From positions 49,790,008-49,854,007 of the forward strand of contig CM042180.1 of assembly GCA_023376005.1 (NCBI GenBank): a stretch of 64,000 nt of DNA. The letters run 5' to 3'. A program made the translations under genes and the position numbers. This DNA comes from Doryteuthis pealeii (taxonomy: Eukaryota > Mollusca > Cephalopoda > Myopsida > Loliginidae). The notes below the pieces were generated by a model. That model worked only from the letters and a program-made list of their open reading frames with translations, did no database searches and was not told where the DNA came from. This document shows, one piece after another, positions 46,341-58,334 of this stretch; the first letter of the stretch is position 1, and the number at the start of each line of letters is the position of its first letter.

Positions 46341-46785
46341 GAAACTAAGTCACTGTGTTATATTTCCCTTTAATCGGGTATATAATGGTGAAAGGGATAG
46401 AATAGAAGGCATATTTTCTCTTTCTTATTGTTCCTGCTGCTAATTCGTCGGAAATTTTCTAAGGGCTGTTTCTCCGGTTGGATTTCTTCGGGCTACTCAT
46501 AACATATTTTAATGAATGAACAATACTTTGTTGTTTTTATTTACGTCTTTATTAAACAACCCCAACCCCGGATTCAAACGCGCGGTGAGAGCGACATCAC
46601 GGTGTGTCAGACTTTTGCGTCTGCTCTCTCTGAATTTCTGGTCGCAACTAAACTAAAAATCTGTCTCACGCCCTACTGTCGCGCTTTTCGTGGGGTGCTG
46701 TCGAGGTCATTACCTGCGAATAACGCTCGGGGTAATTTTCCACTCGTCCCCCGCTAATTTGAATCTAAGGAACTCTGATACAAAA
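46341..46785. other. Right-arm-specific GC-richer segment, unknown
   Basis: Left-arm homology jumps from about 15300 to beyond this block, so it is an insertion here or a deletion there. An 81-codon frame (46512-46757, plus) has no recognised domain. Base composition is richer in GC than either flank. Confidence 0.4.
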
Positions 46786-46999
46786 ATAATCTAAATACAG
46801 TACGTACATATTTCATAAACTACCTATGAATTATGTACCAACTGCTTACATCACAATACCCTCAAGAATTGCTTAAGTTTATCTAAGAGTACTTAATTTA
46901 TTCTCAAAATCATTAATACATAGAATAAATCTTATTTATTAATGATTACGGTATAAAAATCTGAGTTAGATTTGTGTCAAAATAGCCCCTGTTAATTGG

Positions 47000-47310
47000 G
47001 TATTTGCTTCTCATCCCACTTATGAGGGTGTGACACAAGGACATTTTTATGAGGACCGGCCCACAAGCCGAACCTCACGGGTGGTGAGTTTTTCTTCTCC
47101 TAAACTGGTTACCAAGCCAAGGTTAAAGAACCCAGTCTGCCTTACTATTTACCCTGAGGTGGAGGGAGAGAAGTTGGCTACATATCTTTTTAAAAAGGTA
47201 TTAGAGCAGTGTGAAAAGCAATCAGCCTCGTTCAGGATTTGAACTCGGTTCGACGAGTCCATTTCCTACGATGATAACCATTACACAACGCATCTTACAA
47301 GCTGTTGGGT
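47000..47310 (-). mobile_element. tRNA-derived SINE (mirror of 14762-15075)
   Basis: Same copy as in the left arm, in reverse, with GGATTTGAACTCGG and ATAACCATTACACAACGC as B- and A-box complements. Confidence 0.88.
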
Positions 47311-47449
47311 GTGTGTACTTTTACCTCTGACAGATCAGACTTTTTTGTAGTATGTTCAGTCCTAGACAGGATGACATTAAACTCAATCACGGGTCCCCAG
47401 TCCTTGCTGAATTATACGAAATCACAGAGAAATTATTTGGATTGCGTTT

Positions 47450-48140
47450 GCTTTCAACCTTGCTCTCCCTTGCTCACCTTACTCTCCCTTGCACTCCTTA
47501 CTCTCCCCTCTCTCCTTTGCTCTCTATTGCTTCCTTGCTCTCCCTTGCTCTCCTTTGCTCTCTCTTGTTTTCCCTTGCCCCCTTACTCTCCCTTGCCTCC
47601 TTGCTCTCCCATGCTCCCTCTTGCACTGTTAAGCCTTACTCTCCATACTCTCTTTTGATCTCCTTGCTCTCCTTTACTCTCCCTTGCTCTCCTAGCTCTC
47701 TCTTTCTCTTACACCCTTGCTCTTCTTTTCTCTCTCTAGCTCTCCTTGCTCTCCCTTGTTCTCGCTTTCTCTTCTTGTTGTCCTTGCTCTCTTTGTTCTT
47801 CTTACTCATCCTTGCTCTCCCTAGCTCTCCTTTGCTCTTCCTTGCTCTCTCTTGCTCTCCCTTGCCTCCTCGCTCTCCCTTGCTCCTTATTGCACTGTTA
47901 AACCTTACTCTCCATGCTTTCTCTTGTTCTCCTTGCTCTCCCTTGCTTTCCTAGCTCTCTCTTACCCCCTTGTTCTTCTTTTCTCTCTCTAGCTCTCCTT
48001 GCTCTCCCTCGTTCTTCCTTGCTCTCACTTTCTCTTCTTGTTGTCCTTGCTCTCCCTTGCTCTCCTTTCTTTCCTTGCTCTCCTTACTCATCCTTGCTCT
48101 CCTTTGCTCGTCCTTGCCCTCCATTGCTCTCCGCGTGCCG
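47450..48140. repeat. Degenerate CCTTGCT minisatellite (mirror of 13440-14620)
   Basis: Same array, about 690 bp here against 1180 bp on the left. Open frames encode only Leu/Ser/Pro repeats. Confidence 0.92.
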
Positions 48141-48299
48141 TACATTCGTTGCCGCTTTGAGCTCATTCGTATTCAACTGAAAATCACTGTAATCTGCACC
48201 GAAGACGAATTTACGAACACATTCAGCCGGGCTGAAACTGATTAGATTCGCCTGTCCACATTGAATGGTCACCGTACAAAGAAGACCAACACCGACACT

Positions 48300-48303
48300 A
48301 CCA

Positions 48304-48343
<40 letters not shown>

Positions 48344-48790
48344 CGAATTCAGTGGATGTTTTCTTGTCGTCGTAACGGCCATTGTAGCTGACTTAATGCG
48401 AATTATAATCAGAATAATGATAAGATATTAGGCTAATAAGACAGAGGCTACGATTACTAATTTATTTACAACTACTAATACTATTACTACTACTAATAAT
48501 AATAATAATACTAATACTATTGCTCCTAATAATAATAATGTTATTACTAATACTTGAAGAAGAAGAAGAAGAAGAAGAAGAAGAAGGAAACCGAAGAAGA
48601 AGAAGAAGAAGAAGAAGAAGAAGAAGAAGAAGAAGAAGAAGAAGAAGAAGAAGAAGAAGAAGAAGAAGAGGTAAAATGAGGAAAATCTATATTCTAGGAA
48701 GAAGAAAAAAACAAAGAATATATATTTTGAAGAAGAAGAAGAAGAAGAAGAAGAAGAAGAAGAAGAAGAAGAAACAGATTCTGAAAAAAA
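48300..48790. repeat. AAT and GAA microsatellites (mirror of 12528-13275)
   Basis: AAT run about 48307-48345, mixed ACT/AAT 48470-48555, GAA runs about 48556-48670 and 48730-48775. Shorter than the left-arm tract. Confidence 0.93.
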
Positions 48791-48976
48791 AATGGAATTC
48801 AAAAAGTTTTGTGTATAACTGAGATCAACTAATTTTGATTGATACGTAGTGACCCCCGGGGTGAGACGACAGCTACGATTTCATTTAGATTTCATATTTT
48901 TAAGTCATGTGACCATACATTCTAGAAGTCAAAAATTTGGAATTATTTTTGAGTTGTTTTACGAGTGCTTAGAATT

Positions 48977-49026
<50 letters not shown>

Positions 49027-49790
49027 TATACATTTGCTTAAGAATAATAGATTTCATTTTTTTTAAATTGTCAACATTAACAAAGGAAGATAAAGATAAA
49101 ATAAAATAAAATAAAAACTTACGAGTTTAATTCGTTCCGCTCGTAACTCTATTTACTCGTATATAAAATCAATTTTCGTCATTGAAATAGAAATGTCATT
49201 AATGTGAACTCAACATCCTGACTGAGTGAATAATTATTTTGACTCACTAACTTTATTTTATTTTCACGCCTTAAAATGTTGATGTAGATACATTACATTA
49301 ACCAGTTCAATACAGACACTGGATGCATTTGTTACATGATTATTAGATTCCTAATACTTATGTACAGTAGTGTAGAAACCAAAATGGCTGTTATAAGTTC
49401 AGCCGGCGGCCTTGAAGGATTGAATGACAAGGCTTGACCTCAGTCCTGATCCCCCTTCCGGTGGATACCGTGAGAATCGGTGGAGAAGACCCTCTTCCGG
49501 TTTAGATTAGAAAGAGATGTTTTAGTCAGATCGGCCAAAACCACGACGGTGGTAAATCCTGTTATGCACGCTCCGACTCAATCTGCGCAGGTAGTCTGAT
49601 GGGGATTTCAGAATAATATATGATCTAAGTTAAATCTAAGTCTTGTGTTATTATCTAAAAACTACCAATGACATAGGGTTTCTGATAAAGAGAAATCCCC
49701 AAATGGAAGACCAGACACGAAGTCCCCAAGACGAAGTCCAGACGATAAAAGAGACGCTAGAAGAATAGAAGTAAGAAAGTAAGGAAAGAG

Positions 49791-49830
<40 letters not shown>

Positions 49831-49936
49831 CACTTACAAACAGAAACACAAACACATACAAAAATACACACACGGGCACACACAAAGACACACAAGGGAA
49901 AAGAATGTAAAACATTACCATAAGATACTTATACTA

Positions 49937-50170
49937 CATATATATATTTACCAACCCCTCCGCACGAGCAGGATGCGACACAAGGTCATTTTTTAAGCGG
50001 AGTTTACCAGGTTTGAATTCAGAGTTTTCCTTCTTCTAGACTGGTTACCTAGCCATGGTTAAAGAGTCCAGTCTGCCCTACTATTTACTCATAGCTGGAG
50101 GGAGAATTAGATTCGTACCTTTCCCAAGGGTATTAGTGCCATGTGAAATGCCAGCAGCTTTGTCCAGGAA
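49937..50170 (-). mobile_element. tRNA-derived SINE body, head missing
   Basis: Family body with ACCAACCCCTCCGCACGAGC, GAATTCAGAGTTTTCCTTCT and CCTTTCCCAAGGGTATTAGT. The tRNA-like head is truncated near 50165. Near-identical to 9745-9960, so it is a recently active family. Confidence 0.85.
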
Positions 50171-50637
50171 AGAGAGTATACAACACATTCAGTTCTAATG
50201 ATCTCATAGAAGAATTCATTAATTCATTTTTTTGTCACTGAAATTGAAACTGTTGTCATTGCTAAATACGGAAGTTCCACGGAATTTTGGTCAGAATTAG
50301 GATTTCGTTGAGACATTTGCAAGGTATGTGGTTTGTTGGTTGGTTGGTTGGTTTTAAGTTTATTGTAGCTATAGATTGATTTCTTGTCTTCGGTTTTTTT
50401 AAAATCTTTTTTGCATTAGTATACATTCATTGAACCGCTTAAGAAAATGTATACTAATACAAAAGTACTAGGTTCGTGTAGACACTGCCAAAATGTTGTC
50501 TACTCTTCATTTCAAAAACGAATTAAAATTCATTAAATCGATTATTGTTTTTATTTTTGTCTAAGTCGAAAAGTAGTAACCTAATCAGCATCAGTAAAAA
50601 ATTTTTTTTAAAAAGCACTATAATATTAGACATTTTG

Positions 50638-51125
50638 CTTGGTTGGTTGGTTGGTTGGATTTTACGGCATGTCAACCATTGTTGGGTTATTTCATGCTGA
50701 AGACATTTTTTGTTGATTGGTTGGTCGGATTTTACGGCATGTCAACCATTGTTGGATTATTTTATGCTGAAGACATTTTGTTTGGTGGATTGGTCGGATT
50801 TTATGGCGTGTCAACTCTTATTGGGTTATTTTTTGCTGAAGACATTTTGGTGGGTTGGATTTTACGGCATTTCAACCCGTGTTGGGTTATTTTATGCTGA
50901 ATACATTTTGGTTGGTTGGTTGGTCGGTCGGTCGGTCGGTCGGATTTTATGGTATGTCAACCCTTATTGGGCTATTTTATGCAGAATAGATTTTGGTTGG
51001 TTGGTTGGTTGGTTGGTTGGATTTTACGACATGTCAACTTGTGTTGAGTTATTTTATGCTAGAGACATTTTGATTGGTTGTATTTTACGGCATGACAACT
51101 CTTGTTGGGGTATTTTATGCTGAAA
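50638..51125. repeat. About 75-bp minisatellite linked by TTGG runs, 6-7 units
   Basis: Units of GATTTTACGGCATGTCAACC, then TTGGGTTATTTTATGCTGA and ACATTTTG alternate with (GGTTG)n or (GGTC)n runs. The 85- and 137-codon frames are translations of this repeat. The same consensus word occurs singly at about 9375, 11155, 52005 and 55190, so the unit derives from a dispersed repeat. Confidence 0.88.
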
Positions 51126-51325
51126 ACGTTTTGTTTTATTTATTCTTGATAAGAACTCAATCTAAAAAAAATACATTTCTTAAAAATGTTTTTTGAAAGT
51201 CATTTATTTCAACTTATAGATGGGACCCTAACACTACCACTCCGTGTCAGAGTGGATCTAGTTCATACGCCAGAATTGAAGAAATGAAAAATGCATCCTG
51301 TAACGTTACATATTTATGCATTAAC

Positions 51326-51404
<79 letters not shown>

Positions 51405-51549
51405 AAGAAGCCAATCACATAATAACTCTGTAACGGAAACTACGTCACTGCTTACGCCACAATACCAAAAATCTTCAATACATAGAATAAAGAACAATCT
51501 TGTTATCATTTAAAAAAATATTTGTTAACCCTCGTCCTTTTTTTCAGTA

Positions 51550-52182
51550 ACAAAATATTAACTAAACTTTTTTCAACTAAATAAATACCAACGACTTTGA
51601 GTAAAATGTATGTGTTAAATATTCAGAATAATTATTCAATTATTAATTCATAGATAGACGCAACATTTTATTTGAGAGGAAAATTTAAAACCATCTAATC
51701 GTCTCTGGAGATGGGCGCCTACTTTTTCGACGCTATCTGTGATTGGATGGATTCAATTCCCTATTACATGAAGAGACCTTTCTACTTCTTATGCTCCTGT
51801 TGAGCATGTCTTGGTGACTTTCTAGCCATCAGTGGACAATTATAAATTAAGGCGACTTAAGATTTAAATTGAAATCTTGATGCTGTGTGACACTTATTCA
51901 TTATAGTATTAGAATAACCAATAATACGTTCACGTTGGAAATATTACAATACTCATCGTACAAAAGGTTGAAGCTTCTTGCTATTATTTGGTTTGGTTGG
52001 TTTTGTTTTACGGAATTTCAACCACAGTGGGTTATTTAATGACGATAAAGTTTTGAAATAAATTCATTGTTAATGGATACTAATTTTTATAAAAACATTT
52101 TTTTTATTTAATTCCATAGATAGGATCTGTGGGGGACCGTGTTTGCTCCGTGTTTGGTGATTGAAGAATATCTGAGTTTTGG
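51550..52182. other. Shared arm sequence (mirror of about 10990-11620), no gene
   Basis: Good match to the left arm through CCATCTCCAGAGACGATTAG (in complement). No frame or RNA recognised. Confidence 0.7.
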
Positions 52183-52448
52183 TTCCCACAATTTAAATTT
52201 ATAAGACTACGGAAATGTAGTTTCCGTAGAAAACAAAAGAATAAGATAAAATTTATAAAAGAAACAACTTTATATACAATGAATATAGTGATAGTCAATT
52301 GTTCTTTCACTGATGTGCTGACTGTATGTGTCTGTTGGTAGTTGTGTTTGCTGAGTGCGTAAGTTTTGTTTATATTTTGTTCGTTTGGAGTTGTCAGATT
52401 TGTAACAGTTTTGTTTAAAACAATGTCTGTGATTGAAACTTGTTTTGT

Positions 52449-52522
<74 letters not shown>

Positions 52523-52680
52523 TAGGAAACGAAAATACGAGACCAACCTGATATATCATTTTGTTTCTTCGGGCAGCGACTTCTCCCCATTGTGTTCATG
52601 TTGGGGAGAACTTTCGCTCCAACTGTCGAGTTAGGGGGTATTCGCCCCAACTGAAGCTTTTCAGCTAAATGGGCCTTTTT
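52183..52680. repeat. Interspersed element related to 15960-16460, with GA run
   Basis: It holds TACGGAAATGTAGTTTCCGT (a small palindrome also in the left copy), a GA run at about 52452-52520 and TCGAGTTAGGGGGTATTCGC-type words of the internal tandem. Right-arm insertion. Confidence 0.65.
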
Positions 52681-52719
52681 ATTAATTTGTAAGTGTCTAT
52701 ATGTTCCTTAAGCTAAAAT

Positions 52720-52866
52720 ATTCAATTGTTCTTTCATTGATGTGCTGACTGTATGTGTCTGTTGGTAGTTGTGTTTGCTGAGTGCGTAAGTTTTGTTTAT
52801 ATTTTGTTCGTTTGGAGTTGTCAAATTTGTAACAGTTTTGTTTAAAACAATGTCTGTGATTGGAAC
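52720..52866. repeat. Direct duplicate of 52296-52440
   Basis: About 145 bp beginning ATTGTTCTTTCA and ending GTCTGTGATTG are repeated almost exactly (two or three differences), so this is a recent segment duplication within the insertion. Confidence 0.88.
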
Positions 52867-52872
52867 TATTTA

Positions 52873-53370
52873 AACCATAGATAGAACCCTAACAGGTACT
52901 ACCACTCCGAGTCAGAGTGGATCTAGGAGCAATGGTGGTGAAGGGGTGCTCCACATTCCCCAGACCTCCAAAACAGGAATCTCACCGTCAGACTAACAAC
53001 AATTCCCAGGACCTGAAGACCCTCAGCCACAGCCTTCTAGCACATAATAAAAAGGGTTGTGGCTTGCCATAAAGGCAATATGACCCTAACAGGATCTAAC
53101 ACTCCGAGTCAGAGTGGATCTAGGAACAATGGTGGTGAAGGTATGCTCCACAATCTCCAGACCTCTAGAATTGCAACCTCACCGTCAGGGTTTAACGTTA
53201 TTCCCAGGATGTGAAGACCCTCAGCCACCGCCTTCTAGCATAGATATGATAAAAAGGGTTGAGGTTTGACACAAGGGCAAGAGAGTTAGGGCAATCATAT
53301 AGGTGCTAGGGCTTGAGGTGACTAGCTGATGGATCGGAGAGGGCCCTCTCCGACCTCCTGTCTAGTCTAA
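52873..53370. repeat. Tandem pair of about 200-bp repeat units
   Basis: Units at about 52880-53065 and 53090-53280 share CACTCCGAGTCAGAGTGGAT, GGTGGTGAAGG, CTCACCGTCAG and CCTTCTAGCA. A third partial unit is at 51222-51270. Same family as 2950-3115 at the right end. Confidence 0.78.
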
Positions 53371-53610
53371 GTAAGTGTCTAAGTGGAGTGTTGTATGTCA
53401 TGTGCTGCTTATCAACTAGGATTCCGTACTTAAGCATCATGGGTTGCCACTCACTGCCAACAGGTGGCCCTAATATGAGGGATCTTACCCCTCTGCAGAG
53501 GTGCAGTCGGTGAATTCTAAAGATCCAAGCGACAGGGCTTATGGCTATTGTTATTTCTTCGGAGTTTCAATAGTAAATTGAAAAAACGTCATCTTTAAAC
53601 TATTTGAATA

Positions 53611-53840
53611 CTAGAAACGGCTACCCGGCGTCTCCTGGGTAGAGGGTAAGAGCAAAAATGCCTGGTCTATTGATTTGTTTAGTTTTGAGATTTACAAATA
53701 CTGCACATTTTTAAGTAGAATTTCATTGCTATTTCTATGTATATTTTAATTTTTAGATATCTTCGAATATAAATCAAATCTTCATCATTTTTGCACAAAA
53801 ATCAAGAACTGATGATATTTAATGTGTATATATATATTTA
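53611..53840 (-). mobile_element. Helitron-like 3' end (relative of 10341-10640)
   Basis: In complement the end has hairpin CTACCC...GGGTAG (53621-53642), CCGTTT, CTAG (53611-53614), then T. It breaks off at a TA microsatellite near 53843. The 5' end was not found. Confidence 0.68.
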
Positions 53841-53842
<2 letters not shown>

Positions 53843-53894
<52 letters not shown>

Positions 53895-54111
53895 TAGATT
53901 GTGGTACGAGCAAAATTTGAAAATGGTTTTAAAAAGCGTGTGCATTGTGAGATGTTATAATAAATACAATTTCACAATTTTTTTTTCTTCTGAAAAAGAT
54001 ATCTTTTTTTCGGTCACGTCTCATCAGAGAAGCATACCGTGACACTAAAGTTTGTGCGAGGAATAATGTGTAAAACCATTTTCAAATATATATATATATA
54101 TATCTACTATA

Positions 54112-54194
<83 letters not shown>

Positions 54195-54262
54195 ACGATT
54201 AAAAGCGAATGGTTAAAATAGATACTTATGCATATACCAAACTATATTATATATATAATATA

Positions 54263-54295
<33 letters not shown>

Positions 54296-54300
54296 ATAGA
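53843..54300. repeat. TA and CA microsatellites around a ribozyme-bearing segment
   Basis: TA runs about 53843-53891, 54086-54103, 54134-54192 and 54250-54297, and a CA run 54111-54134. The unique segment 53892-54085 between them holds the ribozyme motif. Confidence 0.9.
53987..54032 (-). ncRNA. Hammerhead ribozyme motif, family 8
   Basis: On the minus strand: CTTCT, CTGATGA (54021-54027), GACGTGACC as a weak stem II (first pair G-C only, or a mutated GGTCACGTGACC), GAAA (54008-54011), self-complementary stem III AAAAAGATATCTTTTT, C cleavage residue, AGAAG closing stem I. Core, stem I and stem III are intact and stem II is the weak point. Confidence 0.62.
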
Positions 54301-54640
54301 GATTGGGTTCTTTTCTTCTATAACGAAAACTACGCCACAGCTTATGTCCCAATATTATCGTACGTCTATTTGTGAGTATTTCCTTTATTGTCAAAATCGT
54401 TAGTACGTAAAATAAAGAGCAACCATGTGGTATATACACTCAAAATTTGAGTAAGACATTTTAAAAATTGTTTTTTTTATTTTTATTCTGGCCCTTTTGT
54501 CAGAAGAAATTACCTAAATTTTATAAATAAATAAATGATTACGATTTTATGGAAAATATTGTGGAAAATATTCAAATAATCATTTAATTAGTAATTAATA
54601 GATACACGCAACATTTTAATTGAAGAGAAATAACTCTGTT
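54301..54640. repeat. Helitron-family 5'-end-like repeat and shared arm sequence
   Basis: GAGATTGGGTTC, AACGAAAACTACG and related family words run from about 54297. Homology to left-arm 10870-10990 resumes at about 54510. Confidence 0.55.
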
Positions 54641-54679
54641 TCCATTTAAGATTGTTTTTTTTTGTTTTTTTCATTTTTA

Positions 54680-54960
54680 CTCCTTTAATAAATTTAATAA
54701 ACACTGGAATAACAACATCCACAATAAACTCTTCCTAATCAAATCCACTTTGGGAGGCTAGAGATCAACTTTAAGAAAATCTAGGAAGGAACAAGTCATT
54801 GAGTCCCGATTACGCATTGGTCACACAGGACTAACGCACTCCTATATAATCAAACAAGAGCAACAACCACAATGTGAAATATGTCAAACACCTTTGACTG
54901 TTAAAGACTTATTCATGGAACGCAGATTTTTTTGCTCACATCAGAAACCGTTATTTTAAT
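54680..54960 (+). pseudogene. Jockey-like LINE C-terminal fragment, uninterrupted copy
   Basis: Mirror of 9630-10178 without the SINE. It encodes WNNNIHNKLFLIK, a LGG/RRP-like segment and QPQCEICQTPLTVKDLFMER, a CxxC-type zinc-binding segment typical of this family's end. 54846-54858 is the unoccupied SINE target. Frameshifted and truncated, not active. Confidence 0.82.
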
Positions 54961-56700
54961 ACAAACAATATGAAAGATCTGTTTGAAAATGTCAACATGG
55001 AGGATATTCTCTTTTTTTTTGAGAAAAATAAAATTATACCATAGAATATACACATGAAACAAATCAATACCATACAACATAATCCCCAATAATGCTAACA
55101 CATTGTTAAAACCAATTACTAAAAAGTATAAATATAAATACACGACATATATTATTTCCTACCCGTTAGGCACGATATCACCCCTGACGGGTTGATATGC
55201 CGTTAAAATCAATAAACAACCCAACCAACATTTAATAAATTTGATTAGTTTACTTATTTATGATACAAACCCTCTGACATTGAATTTTCAACTCCCTCTC
55301 CCTCAAGCAATAGCTTTAAAAAATAATTTTAGACCGCCTGGAGTGCGTTTTCTATATATAATGAATAAAAAAGAAATAGGAAGCGAGTATTAAAGAAATA
55401 AAGAACCAAAGAAACAGAGAAACAAATGTGACGTGTTTAAATTCTATTGGACAATTCCTGTTGACAGTTAACGTTTGTCTTTAACAGATTTCAAACATGT
55501 CTGGCGTTCCTATGTAAATTTTATTTTCAAACCGCCATCTTTGACGCATGACAATACCTTTTTTTTCTTCTTGAAACTGCTAAAGCTATTTCAAAGACTA
55601 AACTTCTAATTCAATATTTTAACATTTATTTCCAGTCTCAAGTGTCCGTATTAAATAAATAGAAAAAACGTATGAGTCAGCAGAGTTCGATATACAACGC
55701 CTGTTCAGCGTTATTTCATAGGAAAAAGTTATATAATTAAGAAAGGAAATAAGAAAGGAAAATTTTAATGTGAGTCGTATTTTAAAGATTAACATTTTTT
55801 TTTAATATCAAGTCAACAAGAGATTTAGCGTCAAACAATAATATTTTGTTTTCTAAAAAGTCTCTGTTAATTTCTTTTATTTTTTAAATTTATTTATCTT
55901 TTTTTTTAAATATCGAATTTTGTGAATTTTATGAAACAAAAGGATATTTTTCTTTCACGAAAAGAATTAAGATTGTTTGATTTGACACTTTAAACTTTTC
56001 TATTTTTCTTTGTTTTTTTTTTTTTGTTTTTTTTTTTGTTTTCGTGTGTTTTTTTGGGTTTTTTTTTGGGTTTTTTTGGAGGAGGATGGTTGGTTTTTCT
56101 TCAGACAAATTCGTGCACTGTGACATTTGAGTACGTTTTCGTGATTCTATTTCCTTGCGACACAAGAGAAAGATTGTTTTCTGTGTAAAAAGATATTCAC
56201 AATGAAAGCCGTGTTTATTGAGGGGATAAAGGTCAAATAAAAAAAAACTGTAGGAAAAGAAAGGTCCTAAGCTTCTGAAAATGAACTTTATGCACAAATA
56301 CAAGTGCCATACGCTTAGTCTTGCGATCAACCAGCACAAAAATCTGATCATAATTGAGATTATGTAACTGTCTGTCTGTAACCGAAACTACGTCAATATT
56401 TCCCTAATTATTCAAATTATATTCTCAAAATCAGTTTTGAAGAAAAAAAAGTGTTAATGTCCTCGTAGACCACTTAAATAGTCCCAGAATAACGTTTGTG
56501 CACAAATACACAACATTTTATTATTATAGAAATTATGTAGCTCTCTGCCTGTAACCGAAACAACATCACCACTGACGTCACGAGTCTGAAAATGACATTT
56601 GTACACAAATATAAGGGTTGTACACTTAATCTTGCGATCAGCCTGCACAAAATCTCATCATAATGGAGATTATATAACTGTGTGTCTGTAACCAAAACCA
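54961..56700. other. Shared arm sequence, AT-rich, with Helitron-family copies
   Basis: Mirror of 7870-9630. The T-rich run at about 56010-56090 and the family words near 56350-56395 and 56520-56690 correspond to those in the left arm. No gene. Confidence 0.65.
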
Positions 56701-57935
56701 ATGATTTTACAATAAAAATGCATTGGGAAATGATTTTACTATAAAAATGCATTAGACAATGATTTTACTATAAAAATGCATAGGACAATGATTTTACTAT
56801 AAAAAAGCACTGGACAATGATTTTACAATAAAAATGCATTGGGCAATGATTTTATTATACAAATGCATTAGACAATGATTTTATTATAAAAATGCATTAG
56901 ACAATGATTTCACTATAAAAATGCATAGGACAATGATTTTACTATAAAAATGCATTAGACAATGATTTTACTATAAAAATGCATAGGATAATAATTTCAT
57001 GATAAAAGTGGAGAGAACGATGATTTTAGGATAAAAATGCATTGGAAAATTATTTTACTATAAAAGTGTAATAGACAACGACTTTACTATAAAAATGCTT
57101 TGCTTTATAAGAAGTAATACTTTTTTGAAAAACCTGAAAACTTTAAACTATTTTCCCCCAAGATTATAAAAAGTTATTGAAAGAGGAATTCTTTTCAAGA
57201 TGTTACAATAAAAATGAATTAGACAATGATTTCACTATAAAAATGCATAGGACAATGATTTTTACTATAAGAATTCATTAGAAATGATTATTACTATGAG
57301 AATTCATTAGAAATGATTATTACTATAAAAATGCATTGGAAATGATTTTTGCTATAAAGATGCATTGGAAATGATTTTAACTATAAAAATGCATAGGACA
57401 ATGATTTTATTATAAAAATGCATTAGACGATGATTTTACTATAAAAATGCATAGGACAATGATTTTTACTTTAAGAATTCATTAGAAATGATTATAACTA
57501 TAAGAATGCATTAGAAATGATTATTACTATAAAATGCATTGGAAATGATTTTAACTATAAAAATGCATAGGACAATGATTTTATTATAAAAATGCATTAG
57601 ACGATGATTTTACTATAAAAATGCATAGAACAATGATTTTGCTATAAAAATGCTCTGGACAATGATTTTACAATAAAAATGCATTGGGCAATGATTTTAC
57701 TATAAAAATGCATTGGGCAATGATTTTATTATAAAAATGCATAGGACAATGATTTTATTATAAAAATACATTATATAATAATTTCATGATAAAAGTGGAG
57801 TGAACGACTTTACTATAAAAATGCTTTGCTTCATAAGAAGTAATACTTTTTTTTAAAAAACCTAAACAATTTTCTTTTATATACCCCAAAATTTAAAAAG
57901 AAAGTTATTGAAAGAGGAATTCTTTTCAAGATGTT
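56700..57935. repeat. 29-bp minisatellite (mirror of 6060-7870)
   Basis: Units of ATGATTTTACTATAAAAATG plus CATTAGACA. Two spacers of the TTCAAAACCTGAAA type (about 57000-57200 and 57790-57930) against three in the left arm. Confidence 0.9.
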
Positions 57936-58334
57936 ACCAATGCATGTCACTGCCAATTGCCTCATTTTTTCTCATTAATAAAACGATCTTAGCAATTTCA
58001 ATTCGCAAAGAAGTTATTGGATTTGATGTTCCCCTCTGGTTTTATTTGATTTTTTTTTTTTTTTTTTTTGGACAGCCTATTAACTATTCACAACGCTTCA
58101 TCTTCCTCCATTAATTTTGGGGGATTTTGATATTAAATCTTCTGAAGCCTCGTCAAATATTCCAACTTCTGATTTCTTTAATGTCAATCGTTGACACTCT
58201 GAACAATTTCCTTTCTATTATCTAATCGCCATTATAAAATTATTTTTTATTAAAAAAGAAATTACTTCTAGACTTCTATATATTATTCCAGCACAGTTTC
58301 TTTCTTTAAAACATAATTGTTTTCATCTCTCCCA

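Larger units (their letters stand above)
48960..51540. repeat. Right-arm-specific repeat block, about 2.5 kb
   Basis: Left-arm homology stops near 48960 and resumes near 51550. The block holds a TA run (48978-49022), one unit like the 125-bp tandem repeat (49117-49200), a stretch like 2620-2800 (49640-49760), an AC run (49793-49826), a SINE (49937-50170), a TTGG-linked minisatellite (50638-51125) and AAT/GAA runs (51328-51410). It reads like several nested insertions. Confidence 0.75.

Noticed and set aside
52104..52650. Frames of 151 and 126 codons
   Set aside because: Dominated by translation of the GA/CT microsatellite within a repeat; no domain.
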